Source: an uncultured bacterium (GTDB lineage: Bacteria; Actinomycetota; Coriobacteriia; Coriobacteriales; Coriobacteriaceae). Taken from it: a stretch of 37,958 bases of DNA. Position numbers and translations under genes: made by a program. Numbering within the stretch: position 1 is the first letter of the stretch; each line of letters opens with the position of its first letter. Below are positions 32,357-37,958 of the stretch, piece after piece. Where the stretch lies: assembly GCA_905214465.1 (NCBI GenBank), contig CAJMMD010000021.1:1-37958 (forward strand). The letters are read 5' to 3'. Below the pieces are notes generated by a model that made no database searches, had not been told where the DNA came from, and saw only the letters and a program-made list of their open reading frames with translations.

Positions 32357-32698
32357 CTACTCCCAGGCTCCCCATACATCAGGGCAATAACCGACGGTGG
32401 CCTTTTTGCCGTTGCGCACGATGGGCTCGGCCAGAACCTGCTGGTTCTCGAGTAGCTTGTCGAAGCGCTGGCTGGTGGTGAGGTGCTGGATGAGTGCGAG
32501 CGTCTCCTCGTCCTTAGCCTTGGGGTTGAGCAGCTTGTCGATGCCGCCGACCGCCTGCATCACGCTCGTGAGCTCGCCCTTGCTCATCTCCTTTTCCTTA
32601 AGGTCGATAAACTGCACCTTAATGCGGCGCTCCTTAAAGTAGCGCTGGGCCTTCTTGGTATCGAAGGACTTTTTGGTGCCGAAGATTTGCACGTTCAT
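32357..32698 (-). CDS. ArsC/Spx-family protein without the catalytic cysteine
   Basis: This 113-codon thioredoxin-fold protein is of the ArsC/Spx/YffB family: IFGTKKSFDTKKAQRYFKERRIKVQFIDL, LLNPKAKDE and PIVRNGKKATVGYCPDVWGAW. The position that normally holds the active-site cysteine (TxxCxx) is serine, S11 in GTKKSFDT. The protein therefore cannot be a classical arsenate reductase and more likely has a regulatory or structural role. The start at 32698 is chosen for family fit; the ribosome site (GGCGGA) is weak and lies in the 3' arm of a hairpin. It lies 87 bases upstream of the cobW start and may be cotranscribed. Confidence 0.85.
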   Translation of the reverse strand: MNVQIFGTKKSFDTKKAQRYFKERRIKVQFIDLKEKEMSKGELTSVMQAVGGIDKLLNPKAKDEETLALIQHLTTSQRFDKLLENQQVLAEPIVRNGKKATVGYCPDVWGAWE

Positions 32699-32707
32699 GT
32701 ATTTGTT

Positions 32708-32729
32708 CCGCCGTTCTAACGAACGGCGG
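32708..32729 (-). promoter_or_regulatory. 9-bp hairpin covering the ribosome site of the ArsC-family gene
   Basis: CCGCCGTTC (32708-32716) and GAACGGCGG (32721-32729) pair perfectly around TAAC. On the minus strand the 3' arm GAACGGCGG contains the only G-rich candidate ribosome site, nine bases before the ATG at 32698. It could limit translation, or be a terminator remnant from the upstream gene. Confidence 0.35.
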
Positions 32730-32780
32730 TCACATCGACGCTGCAAAGCCATCTGATGGGCAATCTGCCTTTCAATCGTC

Positions 32781-32805
32781 GGGCGCGGGCAAAAGCCCAG
32801 CGCCC
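32781..32805 (-). terminator. GC-rich hairpin after the flavodoxin gene
   Basis: GGGCG...CGCCC with an inner GGGC-AAAA-GCCC stem lies about 80 bases past the flavodoxin-family stop at 32884. No T-run follows on the minus strand, so termination is only possible. Confidence 0.3.
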
Positions 32806-32883
32806 TCCTCTTTCAAGGCACCTTTCCTCATCAGCTGGCTTTTCGCTGACATTGATAGAGCATCGAGGTGACCACCGCTGGAC

Positions 32884-33507
32884 TTATCGAATAAAGTTGG
32901 TGCGCGCGCGATCGGCCTCGGGGGCTTCGATGCCGGCGGCCTTTCCCGCCTCGATGCAACGCAGCAGCCAGGCCATGTTTTTACCGATGTTTCGCATGGT
33001 GGCAAGGCCCTCGGCGTCCTGGGCGGCCTCGCCCGGCATGGCACCGAAGACGTTGTTCCAGTAGGTGGATGCTACCACGGGCATCTGGTTGATGGTGAAG
33101 TACTTGTTGAGCACGTCGAAGGTGGTCGACGTGCCGCCGCGACGGGCAACGGCGACAGCGGCGCCCGGCTTGTGCGTAAAGGCCTTGCTGCCTGCATAGA
33201 ATGCGCGGTCGAGTGCCGAGAGGATGCGTCCGCTGGGATGTGCGTAGTAGACGGGCGAGCCAAAGACAAAGCCGTCTGCCTGCTCGGCAGCGGCAATCAG
33301 CTCGTTGACCACATCGTCGTCAAAGGTGCAACGGCAATCGAGCTTGCCGCACTGGCCGCAACCAATGCAATCGCGAATGGGCTTGGCGCCCAGCTGAAAC
33401 ATCTCGGCCTCGATGCCTTCGGCGTTAAGCTGCTCGGCGACCTCGGCGAGTGCGCGGGCCGTGTTGCCGTTTGCCTTGGGGCTGCCATTGACCAAAAGAA
33501 CCTTCAT
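32884..33507 (-). CDS. Flavodoxin-fold NAD(P)H-dependent FMN reductase / iron-sulfur flavoprotein
   Basis: This 207-residue FMN_red-type protein starts MKVLLVNGSPKANGNT (FMN phosphate loop). A compact cysteine cluster (C47, C50, C53, C58, C60 in CIGCGQCGKLDCRC) precedes FGSPVYYAHPSG. The CxxCxxC-x4-C spacing fits the 4Fe-4S site of iron-sulfur flavoproteins of anaerobes. A role in electron transfer or O2/H2O2/quinone reduction is plausible. AGAGGGAG lies about seven bases before the ATG at 33507; the frame remains open far upstream without any family match. Confidence 0.9.
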   Translation of the reverse strand: MKVLLVNGSPKANGNTARALAEVAEQLNAEGIEAEMFQLGAKPIRDCIGCGQCGKLDCRCTFDDDVVNELIAAAEQADGFVFGSPVYYAHPSGRILSALDRAFYAGSKAFTHKPGAAVAVARRGGTSTTFDVLNKYFTINQMPVVASTYWNNVFGAMPGEAAQDAEGLATMRNIGKNMAWLLRCIEAGKAAGIEAPEADRARTNFIR

Positions 33508-33579
33508 CACAAACTCCCTCTGCTGTCGGTGACTTCTGCAGAGGATTATCGCACGAGCGGGCAGATGGCGTGGGGCACG

Positions 33580-33765
33580 ATGCCGGCCCCGAGGGCCCAC
33601 GGCAGGCACGCTTACCAGGTACGAGCGGGATACGGTCCAGAGGATGTTGGAGTGCGGGGCCTCGTGCGAGCAGATTGTAAGGGGTCTGGGCGGGTCGCCC
33701 TCGATGGCGAGCTTTGAGGCCTTGGAAGGCGGGCTGCTGCGGCGGCTATGGTTTATACTAAGGCG
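33580..33765 (+). pseudogene. Frameshifted N-terminal remnant of an IS30-like transposase
   Basis: From the ATG at 33580 one frame reads MPAPRAHGRHAY. After about 33615 a second frame reads LTRYERDTVQRMLECGASC, then EQIVRGLGGSPSMASFEAL. Together these match the start of IS30-type transposases: an 'LTxxERdxIxxmLexGxSxxeIArxLGrSPSTVS' helix-turn-helix. A one-frame slip separates the pieces and similarity ends after SPSMAS. No terminal inverted repeats or catalytic domain were found, so it is a decayed fragment. Confidence 0.45.
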
Positions 33766-33841
33766 GTTGCTATCGAGTAATTCATACTTGGTTTGATTCG
33801 ATTGTGAATGCGTAACTAGGATGGAAAGCAAAGGAAACTCT

Positions 33842-34162
33842 ATGGAAACAGAGGATGCTGTTTGCTTGATGACTTCGATTGCCTTGATTGTCCTTTCAAT
33901 CCAATACCGAAGAGGAAGATGGCTCTGCTCAATTGCTGGATATGATGTCACAAAAAGGGAGAGCGAGATTGATATACGCCCTTACGCAAAGCTGATTTCT
34001 TCTGTGACGTTATGGATGGGGCTGCTGTTTTTCTTGTGGGCGGTAGAGGGCTGGGTACGCGATTGGAATACCAGCGTTTTTGAAGTTTTGGTTCTACTTC
34101 TGTTCAGCTTGGCCTCTTTGTCGTTCGTGCGGCTCGTTAGGTTTGTGTTTATGAGGCGATAG
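33842..34162 (+). CDS. Hypothetical three-helix membrane protein (DUF3784-like)
   Basis: This 106-residue protein has hydrophobic segments at about 4-21, 51-68 and 79-99. The loop after the first helix, GRWLCSIAGYDVTKRESEIDI, resembles the 'lIAGYNtmskeE' loop of DUF3784-type small membrane proteins. Function unknown. AAAGGA lies seven bases before the ATG at 33842; an earlier ATG at 33821 lacks a ribosome site. Its base composition is distinctly AT-richer than flanking genes and it abuts a transposase remnant, suggesting acquisition by transfer. TATACT near 33754 may be its promoter. Confidence 0.65.
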   Translation: METEDAVCLMTSIALIVLSIQYRRGRWLCSIAGYDVTKRESEIDIRPYAKLISSVTLWMGLLFFLWAVEGWVRDWNTSVFEVLVLLLFSLASLSFVRLVRFVFMRR

Positions 34163-34187
34163 CCAGCGGAAGTGGCTGGACGACAAA

Positions 34188-34487
34188 ATGGACCAATGCA
34201 GCCAATTGTCAATAGAATTTGATAGGCTTGGCTTAACAGATTTACTCGAGGGCATATCCGTGGCGGGGGATAGGTTCTATCTTGTTGAGCACTTATTTGC
34301 ATCAGGCAAAGTAAACCAAGAGTATCGAAACGGTGCCCCCGGGCCCCGGGAGGGACTGAGGGGACGTTCGGCTAACTGCGGGTACGACCTATTTGCCCAA
34401 TGTGTTCGGTTGAGATCGGAAATTAACCATCATGCGCCCCATAACGCTAGTCCAGCTTGGTGCCCGGTACCTGCGGCGCCTCTTTAA
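34188..34487 (+). CDS. Doubtful ORF or gene remnant
   Basis: This 99-codon ORF has a plausible first half (LSIEFDRLGLTDLLEGISV, then FYLVEHLFASGKVNQEYRNG) and an implausible second half, from a GC-rich GCCCCCGGGCCCCGGG onward, that runs antisense into the cyclase gene. The ribosome site is weak (GGA). It may be the start of a gene truncated by a recombination event at about 34335-34360. Confidence 0.25.
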   Translation: MDQCSQLSIEFDRLGLTDLLEGISVAGDRFYLVEHLFASGKVNQEYRNGAPGPREGLRGRSANCGYDLFAQCVRLRSEINHHAPHNASPAWCPVPAAPL

Positions 34488-35979
34488 TCAGCGCATTAAG
34501 TTCGTTCAAAATGGAAACGGGCTGTCGGTCGACGGCGTCCAGATGAAGCGTCGCCACACGAAGGGGCGGCTGATATTCAAATGAGCCAAGGAGCACGGGC
34601 GATCCCAAGAACCGTTCGATTTCGTCTGCAACCGCGTCGGTCTCTTCGGGATCAAAGTCGTCGAAGAGCGCCACGAACATCGGTCCGGTCGAGCGGAACA
34701 GACGACCCTTGCCGCGCGAGCAATCCATGAGGCAGGCGGCGCTTTCTGCCAAAACGCGGTCGCCTGCATCAAAGCCAAAGCGGGCATTGACCTGTGCGAT
34801 TTCGTCGATTTTAATGGCGATCAAGCCCGCGTTTCGTGCCACGCGACGCATCTCGCCAATGGCGTTGACCAGGGCGTGGATATCGCCCAGACCGGTCACG
34901 GAATCGGTCGTATCTGCCAAGCTTCGGTTGGTGACAATGCCCACATACATGTTGGGCTCGGTATCGGTGCCGTCCAGGCGGTAACCCGTGCAGTCGCAAA
35001 GCGCGTATTTTCCGGCGGTATTCATGACGCGATACTGCATGCAGTGGAAGTGCCACGTGCCGTTTACCACCATATCGAGCTCGGCACGTACGTTGTCGCG
35101 GTCCTCGGGGTGAACACGGGCAAGCCATATATCGAGCGAGTTGTAGGGATGCTGGGAGGGTAGGTCAAAATCGCGCACGGCATTAACCGACCATTGCGAT
35201 TCGCCGGTGTCGAGGTTAATGATGAACGGATAGCGTGTCTCGGAGCTCATGGAGATCGCTTGAAACACTCGGTCGTTGCAGGGGGGGGGTTGTTCGGTGA
35301 TCGGGCGTTGCAGCGCATCGCCTTCTTCCGGTTGTTGCACACGGTACATGAGCTTGTAGCGATACATTTTGCGGTCGGCGTCCTTTGTCATCTGGCGACG
35401 CGTATCGCCCGCAAGCGGGTCGACGCGCGAGCAGCCAAAGCTAAAGCTGGCGATCATGGGCGCCTTGCCGTCCGATGTTGCCTCGATAAGATTGGCACGC
35501 GTCCACTCTAGGCGCTGCTCGAGCTCGGCTTCGTTTGTCGTGGGGGATATAAGTACAAATTCGTCTCCACCGATACGGAACAGCAACTCATCGTGCTCCA
35601 TTGTCTCGGTGAGTGCGCGGCAGATGCTCAGAATGTAGCGATTGCCCTCGGCGTGGCCAAACTTATCGTTGCAATGCTTGAGGCGATCGATGTCAATATA
35701 GGCACAGGTGAAGGGGGTGCCTTTGCGCCAGAGCTGATCGACATGGCGGTCGAGTCCGCCACGGTTGCCAAGATTGGTGAGCGAGTCGATATAGGCGCCG
35801 TGCTCAAGCAACTCACGTTCTTGTTGCAGGATGGCGAGCGTTTTCTGCAGTTGCTCACCGATGGCACGCAGCTCCGGGGGCAGCGCGGCAACATCGAGCT
35901 CGGTGGTTGAGGCCCCGTTCGCAAGTCGCTGAAGATGAGCGATGATTGATTGCTCGCCCAGGCGATACGACTCGTTCAT
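34447..35979 (-). CDS. Diguanylate cyclase: GGDEF + PAS-like + degenerate GGDEF
   Basis: This 510-residue cytoplasmic protein has a short helical N-terminus (LQKTLAILQQERELLEHGAYIDSLTNLGNR), then a complete GGDEF domain (about 62-210) with the intact active site RIGGDEFVLI at 135-144. It lacks the RxxD inhibitory site. After a linker comes a PAS-like domain (about 245-350) and a second GGDEF-like domain (about 355-490) whose signature is degenerate (STGPMFVAL). It is expected to make c-di-GMP. The linker contains PPP (231-233) encoded by nine consecutive C (plus 35281-35289, all G), a potential slippage site. AAGGAGG precedes the ATG at 35979. The PAS-like plus degenerate GGDEF half is homologous to the start of the next gene. 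Confidence 0.9.
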   Translation of the reverse strand: MNESYRLGEQSIIAHLQRLANGASTTELDVAALPPELRAIGEQLQKTLAILQQERELLEHGAYIDSLTNLGNRGGLDRHVDQLWRKGTPFTCAYIDIDRLKHCNDKFGHAEGNRYILSICRALTETMEHDELLFRIGGDEFVLISPTTNEAELEQRLEWTRANLIEATSDGKAPMIASFSFGCSRVDPLAGDTRRQMTKDADRKMYRYKLMYRVQQPEEGDALQRPITEQPPPCNDRVFQAISMSSETRYPFIINLDTGESQWSVNAVRDFDLPSQHPYNSLDIWLARVHPEDRDNVRAELDMVVNGTWHFHCMQYRVMNTAGKYALCDCTGYRLDGTDTEPNMYVGIVTNRSLADTTDSVTGLGDIHALVNAIGEMRRVARNAGLIAIKIDEIAQVNARFGFDAGDRVLAESAACLMDCSRGKGRLFRSTGPMFVALFDDFDPEETDAVADEIERFLGSPVLLGSFEYQPPLRVATLHLDAVDRQPVSILNELNALIKEAPQVPGTKLD

Positions 35980-36105
35980 GATGGATTGCCTCCTTGGATG
36001 GAACAATGGTTTGTATCTTACTCCCAATTCGGTTTAGATTGGAGTATTAGTTAGCTCATGGGAACAAACGCTCCCCTCGACGGTGGCGTTTTGCGTGCGA
36101 GCGTA

Positions 36106-37958
36106 TTAGTTGTCGTTGCCACCATCGAGCAATGCCTCAAAATCCTCCGCCTGCATGGGGCGGTAGTAGAGGAATCCCTGAGCGTAGCGGGCGCCCATGT
36201 GGCGCAGCATGTTTGCCTGCTTGTCCGTCTCGACGCCTTCGATCACAACGGGCAGATGGAGTGACTGCGCCATCTCGAGCATTGATGAGATGATTTGCAC
36301 GCTGCGGCCCTCATCGCCGTTATCGGGCACAAACGTGCGATCGAGCTTGATGACGTCGACGTTGACGTTCTTGAGCATCGCGAGCGTGGACTGGCCGGTG
36401 CCAAAATCGTCCATATAGGTCGAGAAGCCGCGGGTGTGCAGGTCGGCCGTTAGTTTATCCACGGCCTCGGACTCTCCCGTATAAGCTGTCTCGGTGATCT
36501 CGACGCGCATGAGCTCGGGCGGCAGGTTGTATTGGGCGGCGAGCGCTCCCATATGCTCGGCAACGTCGCAGGCAAGGATATCCACGCGCGACACATTAAG
36601 CGAGATCGGAACCACGCGAAGCCCCCGATTGATGCGCTCGCGCAGCCACAAGGCAACGCCCTGCCAAACGTATTTGTCGAGCGTCACCACAAAACCGCTT
36701 TCTTCGAGAGCGGGGATAAAGGTGGCGGGCGAAATGAGGGAGCCATCCTTGTCGATCCAGCGCGTGAGCGCTTCGGCGCCAATGATCTCGCCGGTTTCCA
36801 TGTCGACCTGGGGCTGCAGGTAGTAGGTAATACGGCCGTTGGAGAGCGCGTACTGGAATTCGGTCAGCGTGCGGTGGAACGCGATTTCGCGCTCGTACTC
36901 CTCGGGGCGGAAAATGGCAATGCGCTCCTTAAAGTCGTTTTTTGCGCGCCGATTGGTAAACATGGCCTTGGCCTGCGCATCGATGGTGATTTTCTCGTTG
37001 GAGTCGGTGGGGTAGACGCCCATGGACGGCCAGAATCCCACGCCGTCATCATACTTGGCCACGGCCTGGCGAACGCGGCTATAGATCTGATGGACGGTGT
37101 CGTGTTCAAAGGGGATGAGTACGCAAAAGTCGTCTTGGCCCCAGTACCCTGCGACGCCCATGTTGGCATTCTCGATGTCCTTGAGGACCGTGCCCACATC
37201 GGCGAGCATGCGGTCGCCCTCGGCCTGTCCGTGCCATTCGTTGAACAGTCGCATGTGTCCCATATCGACGGTGGCGATACACCAAGCGCCGTTGCGCCTT
37301 GTCTCGAGAAATTCGTTGGCGCGGCGCATAAACACGCTGGGTCGATAGAGACCCGTGAGCGGATCGATGCGTTCGGCGATGGCGCTTTTGCGCTCCACCT
37401 CGGGTATGGGGAGGCTGTCGTTGGGAACAAGTCCGCCGGCCGTGCGAAGGCGACGGTCGAGTTCGCCTAAAACGGCGGTCGCTTGGTTGGCTAGGCGCTC
37501 GCAGAAGGCCGGGACGACAAGACAGACGGGAGTAATGGTATCGCCCGCGATTCGAACGGGAGCGAAAACGGCCTCTTTTAGATGATGGACCAGTTGCTCG
37601 AACGCCTCATGGTCCAAATCGTTGCTGAGCACGACAAACTGGACGCTTCGTGAGCGGTAGACGCGACTCCTGCCACGGGTGATCGACAACATGCGGCCTG
37701 CGTATTCGGCGAGCATGTTGTCGACAGCCTCGGCTCCGTAAAGCTCGTTGAGCTTTGTCGTGCCGCGAACGCGCACCGCTATAAGCCCCGTCTCGCAACA
37801 GTCGCGACGGCAGGCATCGATAGCGTTGAGCAACATGCGCTGCGTTCCAAGGCCCGTGGCGGCGTCGACGGTCTCGGCAAGCGAGTGGTTGACGAGCTCG
37901 CCAACATAGAGCGAGGGGACATTTCCGTCGCCGTCGATACGAAACCCGCGAGCACGGC
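36106..37958 (-). CDS. c-di-GMP phosphodiesterase: degenerate GGDEFs + EAL (partial, start beyond window)
   Basis: The frame is open to the last base, so the N-terminus is missing. Reading toward the C-terminus: the end of a PAS-like domain (FRIDGDGNVPSLYVGELVNHS), a degenerate GGDEF (SRSVQFVVL), a second GGDEF-like domain (DPLTGLY to about 36900) with GQDDF in place of GGDEF, and an EAL domain. The EAL residues are all present: GAEALTRW, SLNVSRVD, EITETAY, MDDFGTGQS, KLDRTFV, IEGVET and QGFLYYRP. It should hydrolyse c-di-GMP to pGpG, possibly regulated by the degenerate domains. It lies 126 bases upstream of the cyclase on the same strand, an antagonistic pair. Confidence 0.92.
   Translation of the reverse strand, partial: RARGFRIDGDGNVPSLYVGELVNHSLAETVDAATGLGTQRMLLNAIDACRRDCCETGLIAVRVRGTTKLNELYGAEAVDNMLAEYAGRMLSITRGRSRVYRSRSVQFVVLSNDLDHEAFEQLVHHLKEAVFAPVRIAGDTITPVCLVVPAFCERLANQATAVLGELDRRLRTAGGLVPNDSLPIPEVERKSAIAERIDPLTGLYRPSVFMRRANEFLETRRNGAWCIATVDMGHMRLFNEWHGQAEGDRMLADVGTVLKDIENANMGVAGYWGQDDFCVLIPFEHDTVHQIYSRVRQAVAKYDDGVGFWPSMGVYPTDSNEKITIDAQAKAMFTNRRAKNDFKERIAIFRPEEYEREIAFHRTLTEFQYALSNGRITYYLQPQVDMETGEIIGAEALTRWIDKDGSLISPATFIPALEESGFVVTLDKYVWQGVALWLRERINRGLRVVPISLNVSRVDILACDVAEHMGALAAQYNLPPELMRVEITETAYTGESEAVDKLTADLHTRGFSTYMDDFGTGQSTLAMLKNVNVDVIKLDRTFVPDNGDEGRSVQIISSMLEMAQSLHLPVVIEGVETDKQANMLRHMGARYAQGFLYYRPMQAEDFEALLDGGNDN

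Noticed and set aside
31053..32390. 445-codon plus-strand ORF
   Set aside because: It is antisense to the CobW-family gene and runs through its terminator.
33508..33951. Upstream extension of the flavodoxin ORF to 355 codons
   Set aside because: The conserved protein begins at 33507 with a good ribosome site; the extension is antisense to the transposase remnant and has no family match.

Overview
The window is GC-rich, gene-dense bacterial chromosome. The gene set, the recurrent intergenic hairpin repeats and the preference for strong AAGGAG ribosome sites fit a gut Coriobacteriia (Actinomycetota) genome, most likely Collinsella. This is a judgement from gene content; no marker such as 16S rRNA is present. 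No tRNA or rRNA gene, intact insertion sequence, CRISPR array or plasmid/phage module was seen.

Layout. 1-2445: a tiny uncertain ORF, a glutaredoxin, an XRE/zinc-ribbon/TipAS regulator, and divergent trmO. 2558-7191: a MalY/PatB-type PLP enzyme, a NimA-like flavin protein, and a large hybrid sensor kinase with two periplasmic solute-binding domains. 7278-9830: a hairpin repeat, then a two-helix K+-type channel, a LOG-family hydrolase and a ClC channel. 9925-12849: a DMT transporter, then a GntR(YtrA)-ABC ATPase-permease operon with a clear operator/promoter. 12975-13272: a four-unit, exactly 80-bp-period array of covarying inverted repeats. 13409-17367: prfC, a queuosine-precursor transporter behind a probable preQ1 riboswitch, an SDR enzyme, a bidirectional terminator and ung. 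17456-20793: a DMT exporter with divergent LysR regulator, and a MATE exporter. 20972-24387: an RlmA-like rRNA methyltransferase, a four-helix membrane protein, a 47-residue small membrane protein, an RsmJ-like methyltransferase, a small cysteine-rich protein and a GNAT.

24421-24618 (minus) holds a promoter-to-terminator noncoding RNA with the layout and some sequence of 6S RNA. It is followed by a TetM/EF-G-like GTPase, an AAA ATPase overlapping a UvrA-like protein that lacks the UvrB-binding insertion, trmL, a CobW GTPase, a cysteine-less ArsC-family protein and an iron-sulfur-type flavodoxin. 33580-34446 is a small AT-rich accessory patch next to a frameshifted transposase remnant. 34447 to the end carries two related c-di-GMP genes: a diguanylate cyclase with a 9-base C tract in its coding strand, and a GGDEF-EAL phosphodiesterase cut by the window end.

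Functionally the region is mostly housekeeping translation and RNA modification (TrmO, RF3, queuosine uptake, RlmA, RsmJ, TrmL, ribosome GTPase), drug or metabolite export (ABC, DMT, MATE), redox proteins and signalling. The points most worth following are the 80-bp dyad array, the 6S-like RNA, the preQ1 element, the homopolymer in the cyclase gene and the UvrA-like/AAA pair.
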